Counted from the first letter of the stretch, positions 54,044-64,000 are shown. The stretch: DNA of 64,000 nt from Flammeovirga sp. SJP92 (GCF_001583495.1 NZ_LQAQ01000060.1:101881-165880), one strand, 5' to 3'. Numbers and translations: made by a program. The notes: generated by a model from the sequence alone, not told the origin.

Positions 54044-57000
54044 ATGAAATATATAGAATCTCAATTTTTCATAAAATGTCTGACTGTACTATTATTGCTT
54101 TTTTCTACACAACTTACAATTGCTGATAATGTCACTAAAAAAATTGACAATTTACTAAGGGTAAGTCAAAAGTATGCAGATGATGGAGAGTATAAAAAAG
54201 CACTCCTCTGGAATACAAAAGCACTAAGAAGAGCAAAAGGTAGAGACTCAGCATTGATTGAAGTTTTAGCGCAAAGAGCAAGTTTCCAGCTTTCTCTTGC
54301 TGAGTTGGAAGATTTTGAGCAATCAGTATCTTCGTTCATCTCATTAGCTAAAGGAAGGAAAAGTGCCAAATTTGGTCAAGCTTATACCCTACTTTTAGCA
54401 AGTAAACTGTACATCGATTATACTGATATCGTCAGTGCTTTCAACCTTTATACAGAGGCAAAAAGTATCATTAAGAACAATCCAGAGACAAAAGAATTCG
54501 TGGATAAGTCGTTGGATTTCCAAAAACTTGAGAAGGAAGTAATGGCCAGGATTTACCTTGAAAGAGGCCAATATGACTCTGTAATGACCGTATTACCAGA
54601 TTTTCAAGCATTGAGTCTTGACTTTGCCAATAGCGGTACTAAGGATATCTATGAGATCAGAGGAAACAGAATCATCACCAAAAAATATACTAATCGTGAG
54701 CAAAACCGCTTGAAGAGAAATCATGCTTTCAGCCTGACAATGGAGGGCAAATTGTCTCGTTTAAGAGGGGATTACACAAGTGCGGACAGCTTATTGATGG
54801 CAAGTGAAGAATGGATCAAGAAGAACCTTAGAGTGGATGATGAGAGCTATATTGTCAATTATCACGAAAGAACACTGAACTATATTGAAAGTAAAATTGA
54901 CCCTCTCGTTCCTCGTAAAATGCTTGAAAAGAATATTTACAGAGCGGAAAGAGTATTAGGGATCAGCCATAAAATGTTCTTCCAGATTCAAGAAGACTTG
55001 GTGGATTATTATGCATGGCAACGATTCAGCAATAAAGGAGACAAGACACAATGGGAATATTCTACTAACACTTCACTCTATTTTGGACGAAAAAGTATTA
55101 ACCGTTCAAAATCAGACCGGTTAACGGCAAAAGATGATTATTTGAAAGGTAACTTTAATAAATCTTTGCGTCTTACAGGTGACTTGATGGGGAATGTGAA
55201 AGATAACATAATTCCGAAGAACCATCAGGAATATATTCTACTTCAAGAGCTTCGCTACAAATTAGGCCTTGCTCTTGAGAATCAAGGCCTTGCAAAAAGT
55301 TCTTTATATGCTTATATCAATGCCATCAAAAAAACATTGGGTACAAATGCACTTCAATACCACATTGCAAAGGTGGAAGAGGCTACTTACTTGACAATGT
55401 ATTCTAATGAATTTGAGAAAGCGGATAGTTTATTCAATGTCCACCTGCCTGTTATTGAAAAACGTTTAAACCCTCATCATTATAAGCGCCTTGAAGCTGA
55501 AACGGAAAGAGCGAATTATTACTCTTTGATGGGCGAAACGGAAAAAGCAGCGACATTAAGTGCAAGTATCAAAGAAGCTTATGGTGAATATTATGGAACA
55601 GATCATTTAGAGTACGCTGCTGGTTTACAAGGAAGTGCTGCATATGCCATTGACTTAGGACATTATACTGAAGCAGATGAGCAAATCACCGAGCTATTGC
55701 AACTTTATGAGAAACACTCTTACAGAAAGGGCACACAAAACTCTACACATGCCAGAGCACTAGAAACTGCTGCACGCTTTCAGGTAATTACAGGACAGTT
55801 TAATGAAGCAACAAACAACTTATCGAAAGCCAACAGACTTTCTAAAAAGTCTCCAGGAACAGTAGCATCCTCATCGTTCGCAGATGTTCACGCTATTGTT
55901 TACTTACAGAAAGAGTACTTTTCTCAGGCGGAAGATATCATTCAAAAGTCAATTGATCACAGAACTGAAATCTTTGGAGAAAACAGCAGGTTATTAATTG
56001 TTCCTTATACTCAACAAGCCAGATTGGCTTACTTGAAAGGAGAATACATTGAAGCCGATTCTATTGCTCAAAAAGCATATTCAATTAGTTACAAGACATT
56101 TGGAGAGGAAGCTAAACAGTCCATTGAAACATTAGAAGTACAAGCTGAGATTGCTGTGGCAATGGGTAATTATGAAAGAGCTCAGGAATTGACACAAAGA
56201 GCATTGGCTACTGCAAAGAAACTATACGGTGAGCGACATATTGAGGTGGCTAAAGGTTATACTCAACTGGCTCTTATCGATTTATATATGGGGTATGACC
56301 CGAACGATGTAATGTATCTTTTCAAGGATGCTGTGGATATTGTGGCAGTTCAACTAGGAAAAGAAAATCCTGTCTTTGCACTTGCTTTGAAAAATTATGC
56401 TTTAGCAAAAATGGAGATTGGGAAGTACAATGAAGCGGAAGATTTATTGAATGAAGCGAATAAGATTTGGGTTGAAAAATTGAAAAATGAAAACAATACC
56501 AATTCTGCCGAAATCAAACTTCTGCTAGGTGACCTTGAAATGAGAAGAAGCAGTTACGACAAAGCACAAGAAAACTACACAAAAGCGCAGAAGACTTATA
56601 GTAAGCTATTCCATAAAGGCCATCCAATGTACATCAAGAGTACTTTGAAAAGAGCTCAAGCTTATTATAGTGCAGGGAATTATGGTAAATCAGTGAAGTA
56701 TGCTAAAATCACTCTGAATGAGCATACCGAGTTTATTGAGAAGTACTTCCCGGTGTTAAGTGCTAAAGAAAAATCAAAATACTGGCAATCAATTAAGTTG
56801 GATTATGATTTCTATTACAACCTCGCTTTTGCTTCAGGAAAGAAGAAACTGAAATCAGACATGTATAATTATGCATTGGAGACTAAGCCTCTTCTTTTAA
56901 GTTCTTCTGTGAAAGTGCGTAATCAGATCATGCAAAGTAATGACTCAGTATTGATCCGTGAGTTTAATGCTTGGATTGAAAAGAAAGAGACACTGACTAA

Positions 57001-58309
57001 GGCATTTGCATTGACCAATGAACAACAACTTGCTGAGGGTATCAATGTGAAAGCTTTAGAGAAAGATATCAACGTTTTAGAGAAGGAATTATCAAAGAAA
57101 TCAAGTGTATTCTCTGAACAAAGCATCAAGAAAGAAGGCTGGAAAGCAATTCAGAAGAAATTAGAAGATAATGAAGTGGCCATTGAAATTATTCGTTTCA
57201 ATCAGTTCTCTAATGTTTATAGTGACACGGTGAACTACGCTGCCTTGATCATTACTTCCAAAACAAAGGGAGCTCCAATTGTGAAAATGATTCCGAATGG
57301 CAACCTTCTAGAAACAGAGAACTTAGGTTTCTACAAAAACAACTTGATCTTCGGTTTCCCTGATGATGAATCATATGACGCTTTCTGGAAACCTATTTAT
57401 GATATTATCGGAAATGATAAAACGGTTTACTTCTCTGCGGATGGTGTTTATAATCAAATCAACTTAGAATCTATTCCTGTTGATATTGACAAAGGCGATT
57501 ATATCATAGACCATAGTCATATTGTCTTGACGTCTACAACGCTTGATATTTTGAATGAAAGTGCAGGTAAAAGCGACAACAACAACATCTCATTATTTGG
57601 TAATCCTGTATTCTACAAGGACTTGAAACCTGAGGAATATAATCAATATACACCTAGAGCAATTACTCAGTTGCCTGGTACTTATAAAGAAGTGCAAGAA
57701 CTAGATAAGTTACTTTCTACAGAAGATCACACCATAGATGCTGTTTATCTTAATAAAGACGCTACAGAAACTGCAGTTAAGGAATTAGAATCACCAAGAG
57801 TTTTCCATATTGCCACTCACGGTTTCTTCTTAGATGATATCAGTAATGAATCACAATCACTCTTCAAAAAAGCAGAAGGAGTTAATCCACTACTTAGATC
57901 CGGCCTTCTTCTTACAAATGCAGGTGATTTGATGGCTTCTGACAATGTTTATGCTTTCAATAAAGAAGAAGGTGTATTGACAGCTTATGAGGCAATGAAC
58001 TTGAATTTCGACAACACTGAATTAGTAGTGTTATCTGCTTGTGAAACAGGTAAAGGTGACAACAAAGTGGGTGAAGGAGTTTATGGTCTTCAAAGATCTT
58101 TCTTGGTTGCAGGAGCTGATAATATTATTATGAGTTTATTTGAAGTATCAGACGTTGCGACACAGAAATTGATGACCTCTTTCTATCACTTATGGTTAAA
58201 AGAAGGGCATGATAAAAGAATCGCCTTCTCAATGGCCAAGAAACAGCTAAGAGAAGAATTCCCAGAACCGAAGTACTGGGGTGCTTTTATTATGATTGGT
58301 AAGATATAA
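54044..58309 (+). CDS. Exported TPR-CHAT domain protein (caspase HetF-associated with TPRs)
   Basis: The 1421-residue protein has a signal peptide (MKYIESQFFIKC... to about residue 28) and a very long TPR region (about 30-960). The C-terminal CHAT peptidase domain (about 1080-1421) has the clan-CD dyad: His1259 in IATHGFF and Cys1333 in SACETGKG. It then has GEGVYGLQRSFLVAGADNIIMSLFEV and the closing YWGAFIMIG. CHAT proteases are relatives of caspases and separase. Both catalytic residues are present, so activity is expected, but outside the cytoplasm. The substrate is unknown. A terminator separates it from the next gene. Confidence 0.9.
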   Translation: MKYIESQFFIKCLTVLLLLFSTQLTIADNVTKKIDNLLRVSQKYADDGEYKKALLWNTKALRRAKGRDSALIEVLAQRASFQLSLAELEDFEQSVSSFISLAKGRKSAKFGQAYTLLLASKLYIDYTDIVSAFNLYTEAKSIIKNNPETKEFVDKSLDFQKLEKEVMARIYLERGQYDSVMTVLPDFQALSLDFANSGTKDIYEIRGNRIITKKYTNREQNRLKRNHAFSLTMEGKLSRLRGDYTSADSLLMASEEWIKKNLRVDDESYIVNYHERTLNYIESKIDPLVPRKMLEKNIYRAERVLGISHKMFFQIQEDLVDYYAWQRFSNKGDKTQWEYSTNTSLYFGRKSINRSKSDRLTAKDDYLKGNFNKSLRLTGDLMGNVKDNIIPKNHQEYILLQELRYKLGLALENQGLAKSSLYAYINAIKKTLGTNALQYHIAKVEEATYLTMYSNEFEKADSLFNVHLPVIEKRLNPHHYKRLEAETERANYYSLMGETEKAATLSASIKEAYGEYYGTDHLEYAAGLQGSAAYAIDLGHYTEADEQITELLQLYEKHSYRKGTQNSTHARALETAARFQVITGQFNEATNNLSKANRLSKKSPGTVASSSFADVHAIVYLQKEYFSQAEDIIQKSIDHRTEIFGENSRLLIVPYTQQARLAYLKGEYIEADSIAQKAYSISYKTFGEEAKQSIETLEVQAEIAVAMGNYERAQELTQRALATAKKLYGERHIEVAKGYTQLALIDLYMGYDPNDVMYLFKDAVDIVAVQLGKENPVFALALKNYALAKMEIGKYNEAEDLLNEANKIWVEKLKNENNTNSAEIKLLLGDLEMRRSSYDKAQENYTKAQKTYSKLFHKGHPMYIKSTLKRAQAYYSAGNYGKSVKYAKITLNEHTEFIEKYFPVLSAKEKSKYWQSIKLDYDFYYNLAFASGKKKLKSDMYNYALETKPLLLSSSVKVRNQIMQSNDSVLIREFNAWIEKKETLTKAFALTNEQQLAEGINVKALEKDINVLEKELSKKSSVFSEQSIKKEGWKAIQKKLEDNEVAIEIIRFNQFSNVYSDTVNYAALIITSKTKGAPIVKMIPNGNLLETENLGFYKNNLIFGFPDDESYDAFWKPIYDIIGNDKTVYFSADGVYNQINLESIPVDIDKGDYIIDHSHIVLTSTTLDILNESAGKSDNNNISLFGNPVFYKDLKPEEYNQYTPRAITQLPGTYKEVQELDKLLSTEDHTIDAVYLNKDATETAVKELESPRVFHIATHGFFLDDISNESQSLFKKAEGVNPLLRSGLLLTNAGDLMASDNVYAFNKEEGVLTAYEAMNLNFDNTELVVLSACETGKGDNKVGEGVYGLQRSFLVAGADNIIMSLFEVSDVATQKLMTSFYHLWLKEGHDKRIAFSMAKKQLREEFPEPKYWGAFIMIGKI

Positions 58310-58330
58310 GGGACTAAAACATATTTTTCT

Positions 58331-58361
58331 GAAGGACACTTTTTATAAGGTGTCCTTTTTT
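58331..58361 (+). terminator. Terminator after the CHAT gene
   Basis: The stem AAGGACAC / GTGTCCTT with a 10-nt loop is followed by T runs. Confidence 0.82.
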
Positions 58362-58605
58362 ATTTTTATTAAAATAAATCGTTAGTGGTGGCAAATAGCT
58401 TTTTTAGAGTCTAATATCTAAATGATTCATATTTTTATATAAAAACAGTGGTTAGATATTATGCTTAATTTATTTTTTGACGATAATAAACTATTTTCTT
58501 TAATAGTCCTGAGATGATATTTTCTTTGGACGTGATTTATAAAGCAAACTTAAATATTGTGGTAAAAAATTCATACCACAGCCTATAAAACAAACTAATT
58601 GTATC

Positions 58606-61600
58606 ATGCTCATTCATAAAAGTAAAGAGAGTGAAAGTGGTGAAAAATCATCAGGAGATTATACATCTGCTTTCAACAAAAGAACTCTAGAAGAAGAAAA
58701 GAAGCTTAAATTTTCAGATGGACAGCTTCAAGAGATTACAGAAGCTCTACATGAATTAATACATGGAAAAGAATTATTTAGTAATCTTCATGCTACTGAA
58801 TTGCTATCCGACCCTCTCAACATCAAGGAAGATGTTATTTTTGACCTGCTTGAGGTGATTGAAGGAAATACTATATTTAGATATTATCGGCAGGAAATAG
58901 TTAAGGATAGATTAAATTCATTTTATTTTGACCCTGATTTAATTTCCCAAATAAAATATGCGTATCAAGAACGGTATAAAATTACACTGTGGGAAGACCT
59001 TGTAAAGAATAGCGGTATTGGTCTTAATAATCTAAAAATTATTAGAGGTTTTTCTTATCAAAAAAGATCTGCTCCTATTGTCGACCCTCTTGAAATTGCT
59101 ATTTCTGCCCAACAATATTTTGAACGCTATAAAAAAGGTTCTAAGAAAGATTTCACTCCTTTGTTTGAACTAGAGGAATTTTTGTTGCTTCAATTAAAAA
59201 TGCATCCTAAATCAGTCGATGCTGTGGATGAAGCCTATTCCAAAAAATATTCTATTTCTTTAAGAGAAAAATGGAGACGTTTACCTTCTGCTTTTTCATC
59301 TAAGTTAGATGATATATTACCTCTTTATTATCTAGATGAATTGAAATACTTAGATAAGGTAGCTGTAAATTTAAAAGAGCTTCAAATTTCTATCAGTGAC
59401 TTTGAAGAAGGGTTAGAAAAAGCCAATTTACTAATATCAGACAAAATACACGACTCTGAAATTAATTACATCTTCGACGATGCAATGCTTAAGATGTTGA
59501 GAGAAGTGATAATAGATGAAATAGAAGGTTGTGGTTTAGTAAGAGATCAAGCTGGAAAATATTCATTCCTTGGTGATTTAACTTCTCAGGCATCCATTTA
59601 TAGTTTAAATGAAAAAGAAATCAGCATTTATTTTCCACTCACTTATGTGATCGAAAATACCAAGCTTCATTTTGATCCTGAAATAATTTCAAAAAAAATA
59701 GAGATAGGTGAACAGAACAGAGAAAATTATATTCATAGTCAACCTAAGGGTAACATTGATTATCAACATTTAGCTCAAATTATTTACTCCCAAACAGTCA
59801 GAGGAGATTGGAAAGAACCATCTTTCATTTATTTTTTCTATGAAAATTTTTCATGGCTCTTACCTAAAATGAATTATCGTCAAGATGATAAACAAGATGA
59901 AATGCTGAAAGAGAAAATCAAAAAAGAGCACTCTGAGCAGAAAGAAATTAGAGCGAATCTAAAAAAGATAGAAGGACATCCACCCTCTATTAACGAACTT
60001 AAACTTCAGTTTAAAAAACTATACCAAACAGATCTTCTTATTTTTCTGGAAAAATACCTCGAAGAACATATCTCTTATTTCAATTATGTCCTGGCCGATA
60101 GTTCTACTAATGGTAGGGAAGGCATTGATGAAGAAAAAATTGCAAATTCCATAGAGGAGATACTTTGGCAATATCAATATTACCTTGATAGTATTGCTGA
60201 TAAAAATTATAAGGCTGTAAGTAAATTCACAAGGGATAGAAAACGAGATGAAGTTTCAGAAAAAATAAAAAAACTACTTTTAAAGCTAGAGAATAACCCT
60301 GTGAGTTATAAGCGGATGCTTTATTTCTATGAAGGACATGATTTCACTAAGGATCTTCAACAGTATAAAATATATGAAGACCTGAAAGATTTTATACCTT
60401 TACAATTTGTACATCAATGGGTTACCGTTCGTTCTATTGGCAAAAAAAGTCAAAACTTAAATGAAATAGAGAAAGACCTAAAAAACCGACCAAAGAACCC
60501 TGATTCTACTGCCAATGGAGTAATTTTAGAGTATTATGACCATACCACTCAACAACACCTTTACAGATACTTAGTATCAGACAAAGATACTATTTATGGT
60601 ATTGCTCAAAGAACAGACTCTAGTATTGACGATATTATTTCAGCAAATAACTGGAAGAAAATCGATCCTAATACAGGTATGATCTTGACAAAGCTAAATA
60701 GAGAAATGAAATTAAAAGCAGGTGATTACATTCATCTGCCCACAAACTACACTCCCAAAAAAGGCACTATTTTTTATAAGGAAGAAAAACTTGGCAATGA
60801 CCTTAGATATGTAGCGGTACAGAAAGAAGAAGGATACTGGAAAACTAAACCTTTACAGATACATGAAGATGATAACATCAAGGACAAAATTCTAAAATAT
60901 ATTGGGTTAGAAGGTCAAATCGGAAATAGAAAAATAAATGGTTTTAGCCTTAGTCTTGAATTGATGGTAAAAGGAAAGTTATATGCTTTTATTGATATAT
61001 CATTTAAGATAGGAAGTGAATTGAGCATAAAAACAGCAGATACAAGGTCGGTCAATGTATCTCTTTCTGTAATGCCCGCTATTGGTTTGTCGGCAGGAAA
61101 AAAAGGAGCTAATGTAGAAATTGGAGCCGGTATGAAATTTAGTCTAGATTATTTTAGAATATTAAATGGTTCATACACTTCTTATTCTCATTTTATGGCG
61201 TTCTTACAGTTAGCCTTTTTTCAAACATTTACCGGAATTAGTAAAGATGTTAATATGGTAGAAAATTGGGATGAGGAGACATGGAATGAACTTGCAAAAG
61301 GATATGTCCGAAAGGAACTATTAGAATATTACGGTTATGCTGGAGGAAGTTTCAAATTGAATCAGAATAATTTACAAAAAATGGGCGTCAATGTTGATGA
61401 AGATAAAAGTAAAAAATTCGGAGCTAAATATACATTGACTTCAAGTTCTGCCTCCTCTTACAAAGTAAAAGGCTTAGATAAAAATCTCAAAAAAAGAAGT
61501 GTTGATGAACAGGAACGTGCTTTAGAAAACTGGCAACCTAGTGAAAAAAAAGCTTTAAGAGATGACCTGTCCCATTCATTAACCCATGAAACCACTATAG

Positions 61601-62733
61601 GTGGAATTACCATAAAACATGAGGTAAAAGATACAAAATATAGTACCAACCAGAATAATATAGGAGAAACCAACGCTATTGAAATAGTATATCCTATCAC
61701 TGAAATTACTGCTAAATCCCTTTTTTCATATAATACACCTAATCTTATTAAGATTCTTAAAAATATTGTAGGAGCGGTGCGTTCCTTTGACATTTTAGAA
61801 GGACCAAAAAGTATTCTTAGGAATATTGATCATAATTTATTTATGGACACCGCACCTACTTCAGAAAAAATGTGGAAGTTAAAAGGCAGTTCAAGTTTTA
61901 GTTTAATTTTTAAGTCTCAATTTCTATCCGAAGAAGACCTTCTTCCAAACCACCAATACACAAGAATGTCTATAAAAGGAAATTTAGGGTTTGCATTAGA
62001 AGATCCAGCTGAGAGGCTGAAACTTTCAGGTAACTTATCTGGAGATCATGAGATTGCAGAAGTATTCGGATCAGGTACAATCTCTTATATCTCTTCCGTT
62101 TTCAATGGTATTAACAGCGAAAAAGGAACAGAATACGGCTTAGACGAATCTCAATTCTCTACACAATACAATGATCTAATACTTGAAGCCACCCTAAAGG
62201 CAAAAAAGGAGTATTATAAAAATTCTGGAAGAATTACAGATGTACATGCAAAAATCCCTACTCTATCCGACCTTCTGAAATCCTATCAACAAGATGAGAA
62301 TTTAAAGGAAGTTCGTGATAAACTACTCGATCAAACAATGAGCGAATGGAAAGGGTTTGTAGAGAAGGATAATGAAAGTTATAATGAAATGGTCATGGAG
62401 TTTAGTAATAATATTAGGGATGTGGTACTGCCGTATGTAAGTGATCCTAACAGGATGATATGGAAATGGAGTGATATTGCGAAGGATATTCATGGATTGA
62501 GTGCAAAACAGTGTAGATATTATTTAGGCGATATGAATGCTATTGGGGAATATTTTTACTATAAAAAAAGAGAATCTAGTAAAGAACTTTTAGAAAAAAA
62601 CTCCTCAAGTTTCCTTCAAATAATTCTACTCAAAAAAAACAAAGGTGACCTTATAAAATCTTTTGAAAAAGATATTCTATTTCCACTATTTATAGAAAAT
62701 AAAGTTTACAGTAATATATCATACAATGGTTAA
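58606..62733 (+). CDS. Large uncharacterised protein with annexin-like segments and a LysM domain
   Basis: I do not recognise the whole 1375-residue protein. It has no signal peptide or TM. Residues 1-620 are helical and include segments of the form [YF]-x(2)-[KR]-x-Y-x(3)-L near 116, 207 and 465 (for example YAYQERYKITLWEDL) that resemble annexin repeats. A LysM domain is likely at about 650-716 (SDKDTIYGIAQR, IISANNW, LKAGDYIHLP). Residues about 740-900 and 1060-1200 contain alternating amphipathic beta strands and glycine, as in pore-forming or adhesive domains. The stop overlaps the LRR lipoprotein start by 8 bases. A secreted effector or surface protein is possible; that is inference. 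Confidence 0.6.
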   Translation: MLIHKSKESESGEKSSGDYTSAFNKRTLEEEKKLKFSDGQLQEITEALHELIHGKELFSNLHATELLSDPLNIKEDVIFDLLEVIEGNTIFRYYRQEIVKDRLNSFYFDPDLISQIKYAYQERYKITLWEDLVKNSGIGLNNLKIIRGFSYQKRSAPIVDPLEIAISAQQYFERYKKGSKKDFTPLFELEEFLLLQLKMHPKSVDAVDEAYSKKYSISLREKWRRLPSAFSSKLDDILPLYYLDELKYLDKVAVNLKELQISISDFEEGLEKANLLISDKIHDSEINYIFDDAMLKMLREVIIDEIEGCGLVRDQAGKYSFLGDLTSQASIYSLNEKEISIYFPLTYVIENTKLHFDPEIISKKIEIGEQNRENYIHSQPKGNIDYQHLAQIIYSQTVRGDWKEPSFIYFFYENFSWLLPKMNYRQDDKQDEMLKEKIKKEHSEQKEIRANLKKIEGHPPSINELKLQFKKLYQTDLLIFLEKYLEEHISYFNYVLADSSTNGREGIDEEKIANSIEEILWQYQYYLDSIADKNYKAVSKFTRDRKRDEVSEKIKKLLLKLENNPVSYKRMLYFYEGHDFTKDLQQYKIYEDLKDFIPLQFVHQWVTVRSIGKKSQNLNEIEKDLKNRPKNPDSTANGVILEYYDHTTQQHLYRYLVSDKDTIYGIAQRTDSSIDDIISANNWKKIDPNTGMILTKLNREMKLKAGDYIHLPTNYTPKKGTIFYKEEKLGNDLRYVAVQKEEGYWKTKPLQIHEDDNIKDKILKYIGLEGQIGNRKINGFSLSLELMVKGKLYAFIDISFKIGSELSIKTADTRSVNVSLSVMPAIGLSAGKKGANVEIGAGMKFSLDYFRILNGSYTSYSHFMAFLQLAFFQTFTGISKDVNMVENWDEETWNELAKGYVRKELLEYYGYAGGSFKLNQNNLQKMGVNVDEDKSKKFGAKYTLTSSSASSYKVKGLDKNLKKRSVDEQERALENWQPSEKKALRDDLSHSLTHETTIGGITIKHEVKDTKYSTNQNNIGETNAIEIVYPITEITAKSLFSYNTPNLIKILKNIVGAVRSFDILEGPKSILRNIDHNLFMDTAPTSEKMWKLKGSSSFSLIFKSQFLSEEDLLPNHQYTRMSIKGNLGFALEDPAERLKLSGNLSGDHEIAEVFGSGTISYISSVFNGINSEKGTEYGLDESQFSTQYNDLILEATLKAKKEYYKNSGRITDVHAKIPTLSDLLKSYQQDENLKEVRDKLLDQTMSEWKGFVEKDNESYNEMVMEFSNNIRDVVLPYVSDPNRMIWKWSDIAKDIHGLSAKQCRYYLGDMNAIGEYFYYKKRESSKELLEKNSSSFLQIILLKKNKGDLIKSFEKDILFPLFIENKVYSNISYNG

Positions 62734-63889
62734 AATAATAATTCCACTTATATTAATAATGGCTATAATACAAAGTTGCTCACTAAGTGAGCAAGAAGCA
62801 CTTCATAAATTGCAACAGATGCATCCATCAAGTTTTGATTATGAATTAAATGAAAACACAAAAAAGGTAGAGTCTATTTCGTTTAACAAGGATACTAGTT
62901 TAAAAGAAATTCCTGAAGAAATTTTGGCTTTTGAACATTTAAAAACACTTGAAATCAGACGGACAGGAATAACAGAAATACCAGAATTCATTTCTTATTT
63001 TAAACATATTCAAGAATTACGTTTTTCAATAAATCCAATACAACAAGTCGCAGATATTTTTGGTCAATTCCCTGAACTCGAATATTTAAGTTTATCGCAT
63101 ACAAAAATAACTGAGTTACCTCCTAGTATTTTTAAATGTAAGAAACTTAAAAATCTTTTATATATAAATACTCCGATTAATGGTTTTGATGAAAGATTAT
63201 ACCTTTTAAAAGATCAATTAGAAATCCTATTTATTTCTAAATGTGAAGAACTACCTTCAAAAATTAGCACATTCAAAAATGTATCAGATTTTGGAGTAAC
63301 ATTAGGCAAAAGTTTTAAATATATAGATGATTTACCCAAGCTAAAAATGCTTACTCTTGATAATAGTACTGCTTCGCGTTTCCCTAAAGATTTTAAAACA
63401 ATAAAAAAACTAAGAAATTTAAGCCTAGTTAACTGTGATCAAATCACTGAATTACCTGCCTCTCTAGGATATGCAGAAGTTGGAGAATATGATTTTGTAA
63501 GTTTCAATTTTAATGGTTGCAAAAAACTAAGAGGTCTTCCCGAATCCTTTAAAAATTTGAAGAATATAAGAACCTTTTACTTAGACAGTTGTTTCAATTT
63601 CTCTTATATCCCTTTAGGGCTAAGAATCGGAAGTTTAACAGCAATAGGAGCCAATTGGCTAAAAATGCCAAAAAACCTATTAAATACACCATGTACTAGC
63701 TTATGGATTGACGGCCACAGAATGGGAACCATAAGAGGTATCAGTGGTATGAAAGGGCTTGATTTTGCTGTGATTATAAACGGAAATATTTTAAAAGTGC
63801 CTGAAGAACTTTGTGAAATGAAGGATTTGCATCATATCAATTTAGAAAATAATAAAATCAAAAATTACCCTGCTTTTTGGAAGACCTGA
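62726..63889 (+). CDS. Leucine-rich-repeat lipoprotein, probably frameshifted at its C-terminus
   Basis: The 387-residue protein has a lipoprotein signal (MVKIIIPLILIMAIIQSC, Cys18) and about 12-14 LRRs of 22-24 residues, with leucines in the usual L-x2-L-x-L and LP/IP positions (for example LKTLEIRRTGITEIPEFI, LSLSHTKITELPPSIF). It would form a curved solenoid on the outer-membrane surface. Its start overlaps the previous gene by 8 bases, so it is coupled to it. After the stop, the +2 frame continues as PELDIALGGNPL and then a stop at 63923, which is a perfect LRR ending. A small indel near 63884 probably truncated the last 12 or so residues, or it is a sequencing error. Confidence 0.8.
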   Translation: MVKIIIPLILIMAIIQSCSLSEQEALHKLQQMHPSSFDYELNENTKKVESISFNKDTSLKEIPEEILAFEHLKTLEIRRTGITEIPEFISYFKHIQELRFSINPIQQVADIFGQFPELEYLSLSHTKITELPPSIFKCKKLKNLLYINTPINGFDERLYLLKDQLEILFISKCEELPSKISTFKNVSDFGVTLGKSFKYIDDLPKLKMLTLDNSTASRFPKDFKTIKKLRNLSLVNCDQITELPASLGYAEVGEYDFVSFNFNGCKKLRGLPESFKNLKNIRTFYLDSCFNFSYIPLGLRIGSLTAIGANWLKMPKNLLNTPCTSLWIDGHRMGTIRGISGMKGLDFAVIINGNILKVPEELCEMKDLHHINLENNKIKNYPAFWKT

Positions 63890-64000
63890 ATTGGATATTG
63901 CGTTGGGGGGAAATCCTTTGTAACCAAGATTTTATAGATTCTCATCACTGATACTTTGCACTTTTAGGATATACATAAATTCTTTCTATGGCTTGGCTTG

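Noticed and set aside
1..64000. tRNA, rRNA, CRISPR arrays, IS elements or prophage
   Set aside because: I saw no GTTCGAAT-type tRNA arms, GC-rich rRNA stretches, regularly spaced repeats, transposase or integrase motifs, or phage structural genes. A scan with dedicated tools could still find a degenerate element.

Overview
The window is AT-rich, densely coded bacterial DNA from a Bacteroidota chromosome. A marine Cytophagia of the Flammeovirga type is my best guess, but that is inference. The evidence is a MurF-alanine racemase fusion, a Bacteroidota-type TamB, secreted proteins ending in type IX secretion (T9SS) sorting domains, TAnnTTTG promoter elements (two with a TTG or TTTG box exactly 19 nt upstream), and few Shine-Dalgarno sequences. 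I saw no rRNA, tRNA, CRISPR array, insertion sequence or prophage.

Layout. 1-3253: a TamB-like gene cut by the left edge. 3.6-7.4 kb: an orphan Imm51-like immunity protein, a beta-propeller phytase lipoprotein, and a MATE exporter overlapping 5-formyl-THF cyclo-ligase. 7.8-18 kb: MurF-Alr, a lipoprotein/outer-membrane barrel pair, a biotin carrier protein, a T9SS cargo protein, Tgt, a methyltransferase, and a large protein with a nucleoside-phosphorylase-like tail. 18.4-22 kb: a small acidic protein, then a 1082-residue protein with a catalytically dead caspase-like head, TPRs, a coiled coil and five copies of a W...YP.G repeat. 22-34 kb: universal stress protein, AspT-type transporter, monoacylglycerol-lipase-like hydrolase, YicC, GalE, a secreted subtilase, FtsX with an eIF1-like protein, Ung, formimidoylglutamase and a hemolysin III-type membrane protein. 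34-48.5 kb: cytochrome b561, a GAF membrane sensor, PncB, FtsK, LolA, ManA, a TrmN6-like methyltransferase with an AraC regulator, a lipoprotein, a second methyltransferase and a membrane protein. 48.6-53.8 kb: an L,D-transpeptidase-like protein with a 103-bp tandem duplication at its 3' end, a TPR protein, a group III truncated haemoglobin, SanA and a Nudix-fold regulator. 54-64 kb: a secreted TPR-CHAT protease homologue, a 1375-residue protein without signal peptide that contains LysM and annexin-like segments, and an overlapping LRR lipoprotein.

Most of the window is housekeeping: cell envelope (TamB, MurF-Alr, FtsK, FtsX, LolA, L,D-transpeptidase), nucleotide, NAD and tRNA metabolism, and secretion cargo. 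Convergent genes are separated by strong, often bidirectional hairpin terminators. The accessory content stands out as two clan-CD protease relatives (pseudo-caspase at 18.8 kb, CHAT at 54 kb), the possible effector/lipoprotein pair at 58.6-63.9 kb, and the orphan immunity protein at 3.6 kb.
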